Shown here: in pieces, positions 11,413 through 24,981 of the stretch
Layout of the letters: the number at the start of each line of letters is the position of its first letter
How positions within the stretch are numbered: position 1 is the stretch's first letter
NCBI RefSeq assembly: GCF_016545825.1
Contig: NC_052621.1
Location: 38,082,687 to 38,146,686 of the forward strand
Length of the DNA: 64,000 bases
Origin: Eucalyptus grandis
Lineage: Eukaryota; Streptophyta; Magnoliopsida; Myrtales; Myrtaceae
Direction: 5' to 3'
The notes under the pieces: generated by a model
The model's database searches: none
Seen by the model: the letters and a program-made list of their open reading frames with translations, nothing else
Told to the model about the DNA's origin: nothing
Made by a program: the position numbers and the translations under genes

Positions 11413-14400
11413 ATGAACCGAATCGTAGGCATCATTGTTTTTGCTATGGTGGAGAGTTTTGCTATTTGCACCGATGATTGGGAATATACCGGTGGAAATG
11501 AATGTACTATTTTATGTCAATGTTCGGAAGCCATCATATATTGATTTTCAAGGATTTGGTGTATTTTACGATGCAAAGTGCAAAACTACATTACTTGTGT
11601 TCTGGGAAAGAATTGAGATGGGGTTGAGATTTTATAATGACAGAATAATGGTATTAAGGATATCATTTACTATTATCTTCTTACTATAAGAAGCTAAGGT
11701 ATATGTTGAGTATTATAGTGATGGTGAGGATGAGGATAATGATGAGGATGTGGTGAGGATGAGGATGAGGATGGGGATGAGCAGACCACCATTAAAAGAG
11801 GAGAAGTGAGGGATCCTATTCAAGCGAGTAATCGAGTCGGGGATGAAGGAGAGAACTCACATTGATAGAGATGAACAAAAACGGTGACATGTCTTGAAAA
11901 GCTTGGGTGAAGATTTGGGTGAAGATTTGGGCGATGAGGACTTCATTGGATTAGAATGGGAAATTGCTTTATCCAAGAATCGGAAGATGAATATTTTGCT
12001 TCGGTAAATTTCATATGATGAAGATGATGATGAACTCGCATAATCAAGACAAAAGCAAAGTGGGAATTTCGAGAAAAAACTTGCACCTTGACAAAGAGGC
12101 CCGAGCGAGTAAATGGGATGGAGTTCAGCTGAAGGTAATAGAAGTGAAGATGAAGAAAGCTGTGGCAATGAAGTTGCTAGTTCGGAGAATGATCTTGATA
12201 ATGATGATGAAGAACCCTCTTTGTCCAATAAAAAGTAAGTACCCTTACTATGATCCTAATCGTTGATAAAACCTATTTTGTGTGGGCATGAGATTTGATG
12301 ATGCCAAACAGTTCAAGGAAGCTATTGTGAAGAACTCCATTGGTGAACACAGGAGTGTTAAATTCATTAGAAACACGAGGAATTTGTGAGAGCTAAGTGC
12401 TCACAACCCAATTGTCCATGGAAGCTCTATGGGTCTTTGAAAAAGAATGGGTCATTCGCATTAGGTCCTCAGGAGGAACATACTTGTCCAATTATTTTTA
12501 ACAATAAAAGGATAATGAGTGTGGGTTATGGAAGCATTTTTCAACATTATCAAAGCAATGCCTCTGGATCAAGAGTCCTTAATTTCAACAGGTTAGTGAA
12601 GGGTAAGTAGGGGTTAATGTCAAGGAATCAAATGCAAGAGCTAAGATGAGGGTGATGAAAATATCGTGGGTGGGCATAAAAGAAGAATATGCGCGGTATG
12701 GGACTATCTTGAGCGAATGCATGTTTCAAAACCCATCTAGTAGGGTGTATGTAGAGGTTGTGGATAGGGCCACTCCACGATCTTGGCCATAGATTTGATA
12801 GATTTTATGTACCGTTTTGATGCATGCAAACGGGCTTCTGGCTAGCTGTAGGAAGGTTATAGATTGGATGGATGCTTTCTAAAGGGTTTGTTTAAGGGGG
12901 AGTTGTTGGCTCTTGTGGGGAGAGATGCCAATAATCAAATGTTTCCGATAGCTCATGTGGTGAAGATAGAGAACAAGGATATTTGGTCCCGGTTTCTCAA
13001 AAATTTAATGGTGACCTTGAGATAACCGATGGGGAGGATGGGCATTCATGAGCGACAAAGAAAGGTAATTTCATTTATCACTAATTCACTTTTTAATATT
13101 AATCATTTGCATATTTTTTTTTTCTGACTTGTATTTATTGGTTTGAATTTTTGTAGGGACTTATTCTGCATTGCCGAGTTGATGCCACATGTTGAGCATA
13201 GAATGCGCGAGGCACATATATGCAAACCGGTCAAGGAACTTCAAAGGAGATAGGCTCCGGAAAGCGCTCCGCATAAAGAAAAGAGTACCAACATGGCTGA
13301 TTTCAGATTAGCCAAACAAGGATTGCTGCAGCCTAACAAAGGAAGGTTTTGATGCACTCTTCCGCATGACTAAGCAATGCGGGCCCTTCTTCAGCGAAGA
13401 GTTCAAATGTGATATCATTGATAACAATCTCAAATAAGCTTTCAATGGCAGAATTTTAGAGGCTAGGTGCAAACCAATCATCGCATGCTTGATGATATCT
13501 TGAGTGATGGTGATGACTAGACCGCATAGGCAAAGAGATGAGACTACGAAATGGACTAGAGATGTGGCCCTAGGATTATGAAGAGATTGGATGCAAACAT
13601 TGCTTGCTAGTAGGTTCTCGCCATCCAACTTTGGAATGGAGATAATGGATATGAGATTATTCAAAATCAGGGATAAGTATGTTGTCAACTTTGGATAGAA
13701 AAAGTGTTCATGCCGAGCTCAAAGAATGAATGGAATTCCTGCCCATGCAATTTGTGCTATTCGTGATGAAGCAAGAAAATCCAGGATGATTACCTACATG
13801 ATTGGTACAAAAAAAGCTCTCATACCTTGCTTCATACCAATTCATGATGCGGCTTCTCGTAAGCAGAATTTTGGGAGCCAACAAATCCTGAAAGCCCTCA
13901 CCCTTTGCATTGAAGAAGCAAATTTGAAGGCCAAAAAGAAAAGAAGAATGCAGCAAAAAGAAGAGGCATCAAGTTAGAGGATGAGTAGGATCGGCTCAAA
14001 GATGAAATGCTCATATGGCACTTAAGGAAGGGCAATAACAAGAAAGGTTGTGAGCTGAAAAGGCGGCATCAAAGAAGATGTAATGGCTGAAGGTAGGGAT
14101 GGCCTGCATAAGAAGTGCCTCATCAAGGGCAAACAAAAAGCCCGTCAGAAGGTAAGTATCATCTTTACACCGGTAACTTTACATTTCCTATTCGATGGTT
14201 TGATGGTTGACCATGTGCACTGCTTCTTTTGTGCTTTCCTCTATCATGCATTTGTAATTTGATAAGTTTTCTCCATTTGTTTCCACCATGAAAATAAAGT
14301 AGATGTCTAATTATTCATTGTAGTTGGTCATGATCCCGATATAGTACATTGTTGTAAGGCCTTCTAAAGGGCTGTAAAAAGGCCCGTTGTAGGCTCAAGT

Positions 14401-15163
14401 GTAGGGACAGGACTCGGAATAGGCAAGACAAGAACAACAACTGAGTCCATCGTTGAGCAAACGAGAAAAAAAAATTCATGTATTGTACATTGCTGTGTTT
14501 GTCTTTTATGGGCCAATTTTAAATTTGTTATGTGTTTCTCGGTGAAAAGACGAGCAATTGCACACAAGTTGCGTAGGGTCAAGCTCCCCATCCGTTGGCC
14601 ATGGAAAATGATGCACCACGGCGAACAAGAGGGGATATTGGAAAAAGATTAAGGCAATATGGTTATGGGACTTACAGATGAATGAACTGGAATGACTATT
14701 TTGAATGTAAGATTTGTAGGCCTCGTGCATTTAATTTGTTGTACTTTAATTCATTTGGTTGACAATATCGCTTTATGTTCTTGTAGCACGGGAGAACTCG
14801 GAGGTACTTCTCCTCAAGGTGGGCCAACTCAAGAATCAAAGGGCTACAAAGAAGAGTGCTCCAAAGAAGAAGAGAGTGAGAATAGCTGAAACAGCCCGTA
14901 TCCAAATGTAGTAACTCAAAGACCAATTCCATCTTCACCAACGATTGGGCGTGATAGTGATGATATGGACCAACACATGACACGTGCTAGAATAAGAATA
15001 GCCACCGGTAAAAACAAGGAAAAGGAGGTGAACAACGCCGGTTAAAGAACCCGCACATCCGGTTCGAAAGAGTGCTCGGATTATGAATCAATTCAAGCCC
15101 CAAGACGAAAAGGAGATCGGGGTGTTGTCCATATTGACCGATGGGAGGGTCTTTGGACATAGT
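11413..15163 (+). pseudogene. MuDR-type transposase of MULE-1, degenerate
   Basis: Catalyses excision and insertion of MULEs in the nucleus. Domains in order, read across several frames: an N-terminal region (about 11413-11700), a long Asp/Glu-rich linker (about 11710-12230), the plant MuDR DNA-binding domain (about 12290-12740; CSQPNCPWKLYG), the MULE catalytic domain (about 12780-13200; Val-Ile-Gly-Leu-Asp-Gly-like core), a GT-AG intron at 13065-13156, a SWIM-type finger (CSC near 13710, then GIP.HAICAI) and a zinc-knuckle-like segment near 14010-14055. Numerous frameshifts and stops make it non-functional as read, though some may be sequencing errors. The end is approximate. Confidence 0.8.
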
Positions 15164-15648
15164 TTATGTTTATTTTTATGTGGTGCTGATATTATATCAC
15201 CGATGGTAGTTGTGCGCTCCATATTGCCATTGGTTTTTTTAAGAGGGTGCTGAACTTTCCGAGATTGGGGAGTGAAGTTCATGTTTTTCTTTTCTTTGTG
15301 AACAATCAATCAATATCAATGACAATAGTTGTTTCTGTATTTTGCCGTTGGGTGCAATGTTCTTATGAAGTTGCTATTATTTTTAGATTTGAATGTGTTC
15401 ATATAGTGTTGCTGGTTGAAGTCAAGATGCGTTTATGCTATCTGTCGATTTCATTCAATAGTCTTGAATAGGATGTCGTTGTTGCGTTGATGCTATTTGT
15501 GGGGTTAGTTGTATGTCTTTGAAATAAGATGCAATTTTGGGTGCTAGTGTATCTTGTTGCAGGCTGTTGTGTTGCAGAGATGCACCGGCCAGCCAACTAG
15601 TGCAAGAACAAGATGCGGATGCACCAATGATCAGTGCAAGTTTAAAAT

Positions 15649-15793
15649 TGGCACCAAGCGATCACTATTTACTACTTGTGCAAATGTATATGATCACTTT
15701 GTAATCGCGACTGGCACTAAATGATCACTTTTATAAAAACTTAGCACTCAAGTGATCACTATATTTACAACTTTTGGCACTTCGAAATGATCT
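15649..15793. repeat. Array of about 35-bp units containing the palindrome GTGATCAC, MULE-1
   Basis: Four imperfect units share (A)GTGATCACT, TTTACAACTT and TTGGCACTT. The same words occur in the element's terminal repeats (GGCACTTAAGTGATC). The array lies between the convergent transposase and GRF-like frames and is conserved at 57391-57530 in MULE-2. Confidence 0.7.
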
Positions 15794-16338
15794 AATCGTT
15801 AATTTGCCACCATCCTTGGTTTGCCCATGGTTTGCCAGGTTGCAAGAAACCAGCAAACCAAAGAAACCATTACAACGATAAAATCAGCAACCATTCTATT
15901 TGAAGGAAAAACAACCAAAACAAACATTGCCAATACACAACTAAACAATAAAAAGTGCTCAAAACTAATGCATTCCAACTCAACCTTCCATTTCAGCATA
16001 GTTTGCAATTGCACAAACCAACAAACCAAGACTTGAAGAGATTTGATGAACATATGAGAAAAATGGAAATGAGAGGGAGAAAATGAAAAACGATGCGAGA
16101 AAAAGTGTATTCTTATTCAATGAGAGCTTTGCTTGCATCAAAGAACTTTTCTACTTGTTTACTTGGCTCATCGGTTTTATATCGATGCCTGAGGATAACA
16201 AAGAATGAAAACCAACTAACTAACCGAAACGAAAACAAAGTTTGACTTTACACTCTTAAACTGAATACTGCATTCCTCCAATGTAAACATGTTAGGGTGC
16301 ACAATCTCTATTTGCTTTCTTCATTTTTCGACTTCTTC

Positions 16339-17240
16339 TGTTGGAGAAATCTTCTTGAAGTGTTTTGAAGTTGACAAAACGTTTCCCATCGGTCTAGTTC
16401 GAAGGTTTGCTGAGACTCGCCTATTTAAAGTTCAAGACCTCCCATAGCCGGACTCAAGACTCAAAGTCTATCTCACATTGACAGTCTCTAAACAGTTGAA
16501 GAAAGGTTATCAGGCCGGATGTTCGTTAGGATTCAACCTTATCAACCTGAGAAGACTGTGGCTAGAAAAGACATAACGAATTCTTTGATTGATCGAGATT
16601 GACTCAAGATTAAGGAACCTATAATTGCCTAAATATTCTTGGAAGTTCTGCTTATGAAACCCAGATCACATTGTATGGCTAACAAGATTGATGGCTATCG
16701 ACACGTTCCTTAATAGCTCGGAATAATCTTCCTAGTGATTCCGTCACTGGTAGATTGGAGAATTCCTTTGTAGTAGTGCCAGGTATGATGGCATAAAGGA
16801 GTATATAAGGAAGACGTTCTAAGTTGTTGGGTGTGCGCGATAGAAGAATTTCAAAGTTTGAAGCTCCTTGTTGTTTTTAGACAATTCCTTTGAGCGAAAC
16901 ATTGTATTCAAAAGAGAGTCTATATTTGCGAAACTCGAGAGTGTGGTAGAACATCTACACGGTAATCAAGGAAAGTCATGATGTAACTACTCTTGTTCAT
17001 AAGGAATCCCGGTGGGGTAATGACCAGTGCGGAAGAGTGGACGTAGGCTTGGAATAAGCCGAACCACTATAAACCCTATGTTCAATTTTCTCTTCCTTCT
17101 CTCTTTCCTTGACTACTTCAATTTTTGTTAATCAACAGTGAACCTCCTTTCTATCGGTTGCCTGTAATCGCTTCCGTATCTCGATAAATTGATTGTGCAC
17201 CTTTATTCACCCCCTCTAGGTGCTTATACTAGCTATCTCA
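16339..17240 (+). repeat. 5' LTR of the Sirevirus (902 bp)
   Basis: It begins TGTTGGAGAAATCTTCTTGA and ends CTAGCTATCTCA, and aligns end to end with 24982-25915. The two LTRs differ mainly by short indels. A TATAAGGA segment near 16804-16811 is a candidate promoter TATA box. Confidence 0.93.
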
Positions 17241-17254
17241 CTGGTATGAGCTCG
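17241..17254 (+). other. Primer-binding site of the Sirevirus
   Basis: CTGGTATGAGCTCG directly follows the 5' LTR and resembles TGGTATCAGAGC, the initiator-methionine tRNA complement used by plant copia elements, with a small disruption. Confidence 0.7.
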
Positions 17255-17289
17255 TGTACTGCACTTTGTTTGAAGTGTTTTACTCTCGC

Positions 17290-20200
17290 AGTAAAAGATC
17301 CATGGCTAGTATGTTGGCTCCGAGGCCGGTGTGTAAGGGGGCAAGCAACCCGGGCACGTCTTACTTTGATGGAAAGGACTAAACATACGGAAGAACAAGA
17401 TGAATGCGTTCTTAAGATCAAAGGATCCTCTGGAATGGGACGTTGTAGAAAAAGGAATCATTCCTAAAAGCCGCATCCTGCCTCGGAAAGAGAAAGGACA
17501 CTTTGTTGAGTCCACGAAATGAGTCGAGAAGAGATAATCAAGAGACAAGCTATTGATGCAAAAGCAATTTTATTAACACATTATTGTGCTTATCTCCTTG
17601 AATATAATAATATCTTCTTGATATAGCCAAAAAGAAGTCCGGGATAGATTACACATTACCTATGAAGGAACCGATCGAAAGTGAAAGAGACTAGAATCAA
17701 CATTCTTCTACCAATACGAAGCCTTGAGAATGAAACCAGGAGAATCTATAACCGACATGTTTAGTCGTTTTGTAAATCGTGAATGGTCTTGAAAATCAAG
17801 GTCAACAATTTACATCCTGAAAAGTGAACAAGCTGCTAGTGGACTTCAAGGATTGGAATCATATAAAGACCTCAATCAAAAGAGACCCAAGAATCATGCC
17901 TTTGTCATGATGAATGGTTGGAACTCTTCGCCCTTATGAAGTGGAACAATCAATGAAGACGAAGATCCTAAAGGTAAGAAATCCATTGCATTAAAATCTA
18001 ATGATGATTCGTGTAAATGACTCAAGACGACATGGATGATGAAGAACTTGCTCTCATGATAAGAAGATCTCGTAAAGTCAATAGAAAAGGAATAAGATTC
18101 AATTCAAGGAAACAAGTTTTCAAGCAACAAAACCAAGTCAAAGATGATGAATCAAACAAAAAGCATTTACCGGCTTTGAATGCAAGAAAAAGGACACATC
18201 GGACCAAACCGCCCTCTTACGAGGAAGAAGAAAGGAAAATCCAGAAAAGTATGAAAAGCTCTCAAAGCCGAAACCTGGAGTGATGTGCAGTGCGAAGATA
18301 AAGTGATGATGATTATGCCAACATATGTCTAATGGCACAACAGTTCTGCAATCAAACTACGAGACCTATCGATTGGAAAGTGAATTCGAGGTAAGTAATT
18401 TCAAAATCCCTATTAAAGTTTCAAAATACATTGATGAATTATGTTTTAGTCTTAAGACTTCTCTTAAAAAGAATTTCCGAACTCAAAAAGAAAATTATGC
18501 TTTAAAACAACAAAAAGAATGTTTTGGAAGAAAAAGTGAAATGCTTAGATCGAATGTTTTCTTCTCTCGTAGAAAGTAAAGATAATCTTTAAAAGAAAAT
18601 GCATTTTTGAAAAATGATATTTCAAATATTTCCAAAGATTTTCTATAGGATCTGAGAAAACTAGAAAAATACTTTATGTTCAAAGACCGTATTTCAATAA
18701 ATGGGTTTAGGAATGAATGCCGAAACTATTCCTTTAATCGATTTTCCTAAAGTGAAAGAAAGAATCAAACAAAGACCCACAAGAAATGCTTACAAAAATC
18801 ATTTTGAAATGAACTTTGTAAAACCAGTAGGTCGTAATGCTCTTAGATGTTCAAAATGCAATAGTGCATATCACTTTGAAAAGAATGTCCTATGGTTTGG
18901 AGACACATCAATAAAGTCTCAGGCAAAAACCGTATATCGACTAACTCAAAAGGACCCAAGAAAATATGGGTACCAAAGAAAGCTTGAGTTTCTTTTTAAA
19001 TGCAGGTCACTATCAAGAAAAAAGTGAAATGGTATCCTGGATAGTGGATGCTCGAGACACCACGACAGGAGACTGAGTGCTTACATAAAAGATTGTTCAA
19101 GTGAATGGTGGAAAAGCTTCATTTGGAGGAAGCTGACAAAGGAAAAATAGTGGGATTTGGGCTGTAAAGATTGGGAACCTTACGATAAATGTTTCTTTTT
19201 AGTTGAAGGGCTCAACTATAATCTGCTCAAATGTCGATCAAAAAATTTGTGTGATGCTGGTTTTTTTTTTTTTAGAATCAACTTTCAAGAGGGTATTTGT
19301 TCGGGAACACATAAAGACTCTACTCGCCTCATTCATGGGTCGAAGACATGGAAATATCTACATCTTGGACGTGAAACCGGATGAATCGCAATGTCTAAAT
19401 CTCAATTCAAGACGAAGCGAGCTTATGGCACAAAAACTTGGGCATATCAACATGAAGCAAATAGCCAAAATCTCAAAGAAAGAAGCTTGTTCGTGGTCTA
19501 CCCAATTTATCATACCAAAAGTCGATCTATGTACACCATGTATATTGGGAAAACGGTAAGAAATTCCTTTAAACCAATAAATCAAGTTTCCACTAACCGT
19601 GTATCTTTAGCTCTTGCATATGGACCTCTTCGGACCAACAAGAACGTTGAGCATTGGAGGTAAGAAATATTGCCTAGTAATTGTGGATGACTACTCACGA
19701 TTTACTTGGGTATATTTCTTGGCAAGTAAGTCTGAAACCTTCTCTTATTTTGAAAAATTTGCTAAGAATGTTCAAAATGAAAAAGGGTATGTTATTTCAA
19801 GTATAAAAACAGACCATGGAGATGAATTTGAAAATCAAGATTTTGCTAGAATTTTGTGAAGAATCTCGTTTCAGCATTTGTTCTCCTCTCCATATACTCG
19901 AGCAAACGGAGTTGTGGAAAGGAAGAATAGATCTCTTCAAGAAATGGCTAGAACTCTTTTAATTGAAAGCAATATCTCTTACGATTTTTGGGCTCAAGCA
20001 GTTTCAACATCATGCTATATTATCAATAGAGTTTTTCTAAGGCCTATTCTAGAAAAAACCCCTATGAATTATTTAAAAAAAGAAGCCCATTGTTTCATAT
20101 TTTCATGTATTCGGATGTAAATGTTTCATATTGAAAAATGCAAATGATCGAGTTGGTAAGTTTGAAGAAAAGTCAAATGAAGGCATCTTCCTTGGATATT

Positions 20201-22090
20201 CAACCACTAGCAAATCGCATGCAGTCTACAACAAGAAGACTCAAACCTGTGAAAGAATCAATGAATGTCAAATTCCAAGACTCTATTCAAAATGAATCTA
20301 TTCGAGACTCATCTTGAAGAGACCGACCTCCGAGACTCTACAAAGTCTAAATCTCAAGAAGCGGCTCGAGACTTTGAAGGACCAGCAACAAGTGATTGTT
20401 GAAGATTCAAGTGAAGGAAGTGATCATCAACGATAAATTAACCAAAGAATCGGAAACATAAGTCCAGTCATCCCAAAGATCTTATTATTGGCGACATCAA
20501 TGAAGGAATCCACACAAGATCCAAAAGGCGTGAAGAGTCTAGTCTTTGTGGCTCTTATTTCTAAAATAGAACCCAAAAGCATAGATGAAGCTTTATCCGA
20601 CGAAAGCTGGATAGAAGCTATGCAAGAAGAACTCGGACAATTCGGGAATTAATGATGTCCGGGAAATGACTCTAAACCAAAAGGTAAATCAATTGTTGGA
20701 GCTAAATGGGTTTTCAGAACAAGATGGATGAAAGGAAAAGTCATAAGAAACAAGGCTAGACTCGTAGCCAAAGGGATACACAAGAAGAAGGGATCGACTA
20801 TGACGAGACTTATGCACCGTAGCCGAGTTAGAAGCAATTAAGTTTATTACTTGCATTTGCTTGTCATAAAAATTTCAGGTTATTTCAAATGGACGTCAAA
20901 GTGCTTTCCTAAATGGATTTATCCATGAGGAAGTCTATGTGGAACAACCGCCGGGTTTCGAAGACCCAAAGAAACCGGACTCCGGTTCGGTCTCAAAAAG
21001 GCCTTGTATGGCTTAAAGTAAGCACCTCGAGCTTGGGCAATGATTAAGTAAGTTTTTAATTTGAAATGGATTTGTTAAAGGAAAAGTAGACACTACTCTT
21101 TTTATTAAAAGAGAAGCAAAAGTTTTCTGCTTGTTCAAATATATGTCGATGATATTATCTTTGGATCCTCTAATGAAAGTCTGTAAGAAATTTTTCTAAG
21201 ACTATCACGGGATGAATTTGAAATGAGCATGATGGGTGAGTTAACCTTCTTTCTTGGACTTCAAATAAAACAAGCGGAGGAAGGAACTTTCATTCATCAA
21301 GAAAAATATGCAAATGATCTTGTCAAAAGTTTGGACGAACAATTGCAAAAAGGTCGACATACCAATGTCAAGTTCCTTGAAGATAGACAAAGATGAAGAA
21401 GGAAAGAAAGTCGACCCGGAGAAGCTATACGGGAGTATCATTGGTTCACTTCTTTATCTTACGCTAGACGACATTACTGTTTAGTGTTTGCATTTGTGCG
21501 ATTTCAATCGGCCCAAAGAATCCCATTTGAATCTTTGCGAGCGTATATCAAATATATTTCATCAACTTCAAGCTTTGGTCTACGAGTATCCAAAAGGGAG
21601 ACTTTACTCTTCTTGGATATTCGAGTGCCTTTGGAGACCGGATGCGGGAGTCGATAGAAAGAGCACCTCGGGCACTTTGTCAACTACTTGGAGGCAAGAC
21701 GGTGTCTTGGTTTCAAGAAAGCAAAGTACGGTTGCTCTCTCTACGGCGAAGCATAGTATATAGCTCTCGGGAGTTGTTGTTCGCAAATTTCGTGGATAAA
21801 ACAATGGCTAAGAGACTTTGGAATTGAAGACTCATGCACGGAGATTAATTGCGACAACACCGGTGCTATAAACCTCACCAAAAATCCAATTCTCCACTCC
21901 AAAGAGCAAAAACATATAAGATTCGACATCACTTTATTAAAGACCATGTTCAAAATGGAGATGTTTCAATTCAATTTGTTGATTCAAAGAACCAATCAAG
22001 CGGATATATTTACAAAGCCTTTAGAGAAAAATCAATTTGAAATCATCCATTCTAGACTCAACATTTTAAGGTATGAGGAGATCAAAGTCT
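17290..22090 (+). pseudogene. Sirevirus gag-pol polyprotein, multiply frameshifted
   Basis: Gag (about 17290-18250) includes a YFDGKD-like start, an MKPGES..DMFSRFVN-like block and a damaged CCHC zinc knuckle (about 18165-18215). A protease motif LDSGCSRH lies near 19033-19056. A GAG-pre-integrase block (about 19430-19560) is followed by the integrase core: VDDYSRFTWV near 19685, KTDHGDEF near 19805 and VVERKNRSLQEMAR near 19912, which keep the D, D, E triad. Reverse transcriptase spans about 20580-21300 (GAKWVFRTRWMKGK; KALYGLK; catalytic YVDDIIFG at 21142-21165). RNase H spans about 21600-22060 (DRKSTSGT) and ends with an FEIIHSRLNIL-like end. Many stops and indels exclude expression of an intact polyprotein as sequenced. 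Confidence 0.9.
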
Positions 22091-22525
22091 AAAGACTCTC
22101 GGACTGAGACATACAAGACTTCAAGGCGTAAGTCGGTCTTGGTACGACCCGTCCGTAAAAGTTAGTCTTTCTCTCTCTCAAATCTTATCTGAAAAGGTAC
22201 GGCGTGAACCGTGTTTTATTGCTATCTTTAATCGGCTTAATTATTGCCCCATCGTTTCCTTTTTGAAAGAGAGTTATTTTTGAAATGACTATTTTCGCGG
22301 AAAAAGGACAGTTATTTTGAAAAGGCATCTCTTTATTTCCTTTGTGGCGGTTCCATTTATCTCTCTTTTTAACCGATCGTGCACTTTGTTGATTTCTCTT
22401 TACTTTACTCTCAAACCCTAGAAAGCATCAATCCTCCATTCCCGTTTTCTTCCATTGTTTAATCTTCAAAAAGTTGTCGTCTTTCTTGGGAAAGTCAAGC
22501 AAGGAATCTTCCAAAACCGAGAAAG

Positions 22526-24480
22526 ATGTCATCTTCAAGAAAGTCTTCGAGAATCGCAAGGGGACCACTGACACGAATGAGTGAGTGGGCCTACGCACTT
22601 CGATCTCACCGAAGAAGTGTCTCGAACGGCGGCAGCCCACAACATTCTCGGCCCCGGCGTCATTCTCCTCCATCTAGTCCTCAAGGCGTTGATCATCAAC
22701 AAGAGGAAGAAATCGTGAGGATGCGGATCCTAGGTAGAGTTCAAAAGCCCGCTTATATTTATAAGCTATATCGTGCCTAAAAGGAACTCGTACTCCCCTT
22801 GAACTATGTCGATGATTTTCTTAAAAACAAAGGATATGGGAACGAATATATCTTTTTGCGGAAAATGGAAAGTTTGGGAATTGCTCGTAAAGGGGTGGCC
22901 GAGGAAACCCTTGCGAATATCCCAAGTGATCCTCGTGATTGGGACCGAATCTCTGAGATGGGAATGATGATGACAACCGTATAGCCAATTTCAATCGAGA
23001 ATGGGTGTTGGTTTGAAAATCGAGGAAAATGGGAGATTTGTTCGAGATCGAAGGAACAAAAGGATTTGTACTCGAAATTGCTGAGCGTGGGGTGATAAAC
23101 CCTAGAAGTGTGGATTTTGATTTCTGGATCTTGTGAATGTGAACTTGAGGGAAAAGTTCGGTTTTCTTCAACCGGAAAAGTTCTACGCTCCGACACTACG
23201 GAGGCCTATTTGAACTAACCGCATATTTCTATTCAAATCTTAGCTTTTTGGATGCGAATAGATTCTCTTTCAGCGTCAAAGATCAAGACTATGTTGTGGA
23301 TATAGATATCTTTGCGCGGATGTGTTAGGAGTTAAAGGAAGATATCAACCGATCAAAGTTTCCATTGCTCGGGCCACACCGGAACTAGTGAAGGATAGGA
23401 AAACAGAGGAGAAGATCACCTGCCCAGGATGAGGGCATTCAACATCTTACTTCACAAGATTGTGATCAATTGCCTCCGACCAAAATCAACTTCCAAGATC
23501 GATGTTTCAAGTTGAGGCAAGGCATGTATGCCATCCCCACTTGAAAAGGTTTTCTCCCTCACACTATCATGTTCCACATGTATAGAGCGATGATGAAGGA
23601 CAGAGGTCAACTCCCTTACCCAAGCCTTGTGACGAAGTTATTCGAGACATACGAATATTCAGCCTCGCATAAATCTTTTGTGTTCGATCGTGCGATCATA
23701 TGGTGGTAGGGATCAAGATGGTGACCAAAATGCGTCCGAAGGAACCGAACAAGGAGTTGGAGAAATTCAAGGAGAAGACTCAGTCAAAAGCGCATCAAAT
23801 CTCTTCTTCAAAATGGAAAAGAAAGGAGCCCTTTGGTTGCTTCAAACCGAAAATGAGCTCTTATTATGGAAGATGAAGAAGATGATGACCTTACCACTTG
23901 GCCATAGCTTTGAAGAAGCTAAGTTGTCTTGTTCGAGTCAATGGAATATCGTGAGACAAAAGGAAAGGAAAAAGAAGGCCAAGAGGAAAGAAAGGTCAAG
24001 AAAAAGAGAAAGAAGAAGAAGAAAGAGAAGAACAAGAGAAAGAAGAAGAAAGAGCAGTTGGCGAAAAAGAAAGCGAGAGGAGGAAAGACTCCGAAGAAGA
24101 AAGAAGAGAAGAAGGTGAACCTCGAGGAACACTCTTCTCCACTTGTAGGCATGGAAACGGGGAGATCGAGAAAGGAGGGAAGTCCTCATATCCCGATACA
24201 AGTGAAGGAGTCGCCGCTCACCCAGACCCGGAAAGGACGTTTATGCCTCTCAATTTCCGAGAAGAAGGTCATGAAGTTTCATCGCCAAACCTCGGCGAGA
24301 TTATTCCTAATATGCCATCATCTCGCAACGTCTTGACTAGTCCACAGTGACCGATAAGCTCGGTCGATTTTCGCAGAATCATGGATATTCTCTTGGAGAT
24401 GCGAGGTCAAATTTATGCCTTGGGATGCGAGGTTCAAATCTTGCAAAATGCGAGTCAAGTTTCTTCATGTTCGTTAAATG
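22526..24480 (+). pseudogene. Extra 3' region after pol (env-like position in Sireviruses)
   Basis: Sireviruses of the SIRE group often have an additional reading frame between pol and the 3' LTR. Here pieces of one can be followed: a Ser/Arg-rich start (22526-22780), then a part beginning LNYVDDFLKNKGYGNEYIFL (22799-22984), a conserved central part in shifting frames (23030-23700), and a highly charged Lys/Arg/Glu tract (about 23930-24120) that is open in several frames because it is nearly pure purine. I see no convincing signal peptide or membrane anchor, so an envelope function is not supported; only the position matches. Confidence 0.6.
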
Positions 24481-24635
24481 ATAAAATCCAAGCCCTCTGC
24501 TCAGATTCAGGCCAATGCTTGCACAAAAAGAAGACTTGAAAAGGCCGGAAGGCATCGTCGATCTATGGGAGATTCCGCGCATCCCGTTGCAATCTTGATC
24601 TTATTCCATTTTCATCTCAACCTTTTTATGTTGAC

Positions 24636-24649
24636 AAAAAGGGGAGAGA
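24636..24649 (+). other. Inner polypurine tract of the Sirevirus
   Basis: AAAAAGGGGAGAGA follows GTTGAC, like the tract beside the 3' LTR but 330 bp upstream. Repeated polypurine tracts are a known feature of Sireviruses. Confidence 0.6.
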
Positions 24650-24967
24650 TGCAAGATTGAACAATTTGATTTGACTTATCTTATGGTTTGTTGAACTGAT
24701 TGTTGAATTGTGTTTGATCTCGTTTGACTTTGATTTTGTTTTTGTGTCCGGATGAGAACCTGAACTAGACTTGGACTTGATTGCTTCTATTAACTACTAT
24801 TGATATCTTATGGATGGCTTTATCACATATTAGACTAACCTATTTTCCGTGGTTCAGATTCTAGTGTTATTCATTTAGTCATTTATCTCTATAAGATATG
24901 CATATGTGTTTGAAAAATGTTTGCGGGTCAAAGTTGTCCAAATGCAACGGAAAGTTTTGTCACCATC

Positions 24968-24981
24968 AAAAAGGGGGAGAT
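24968..24981 (+). other. Polypurine tract next to the 3' LTR
   Basis: AAAAAGGGGGAGA plus T lies immediately before the 3' LTR TG, the plus-strand priming site of copia elements. Confidence 0.85.

Noticed and set aside
23678..24118. Arginine-rich 146-residue frame that looks like a basic nuclear protein
   Set aside because: The tract is almost pure purine and open in several frames; it lies within the Sirevirus 3' region and has no domain.
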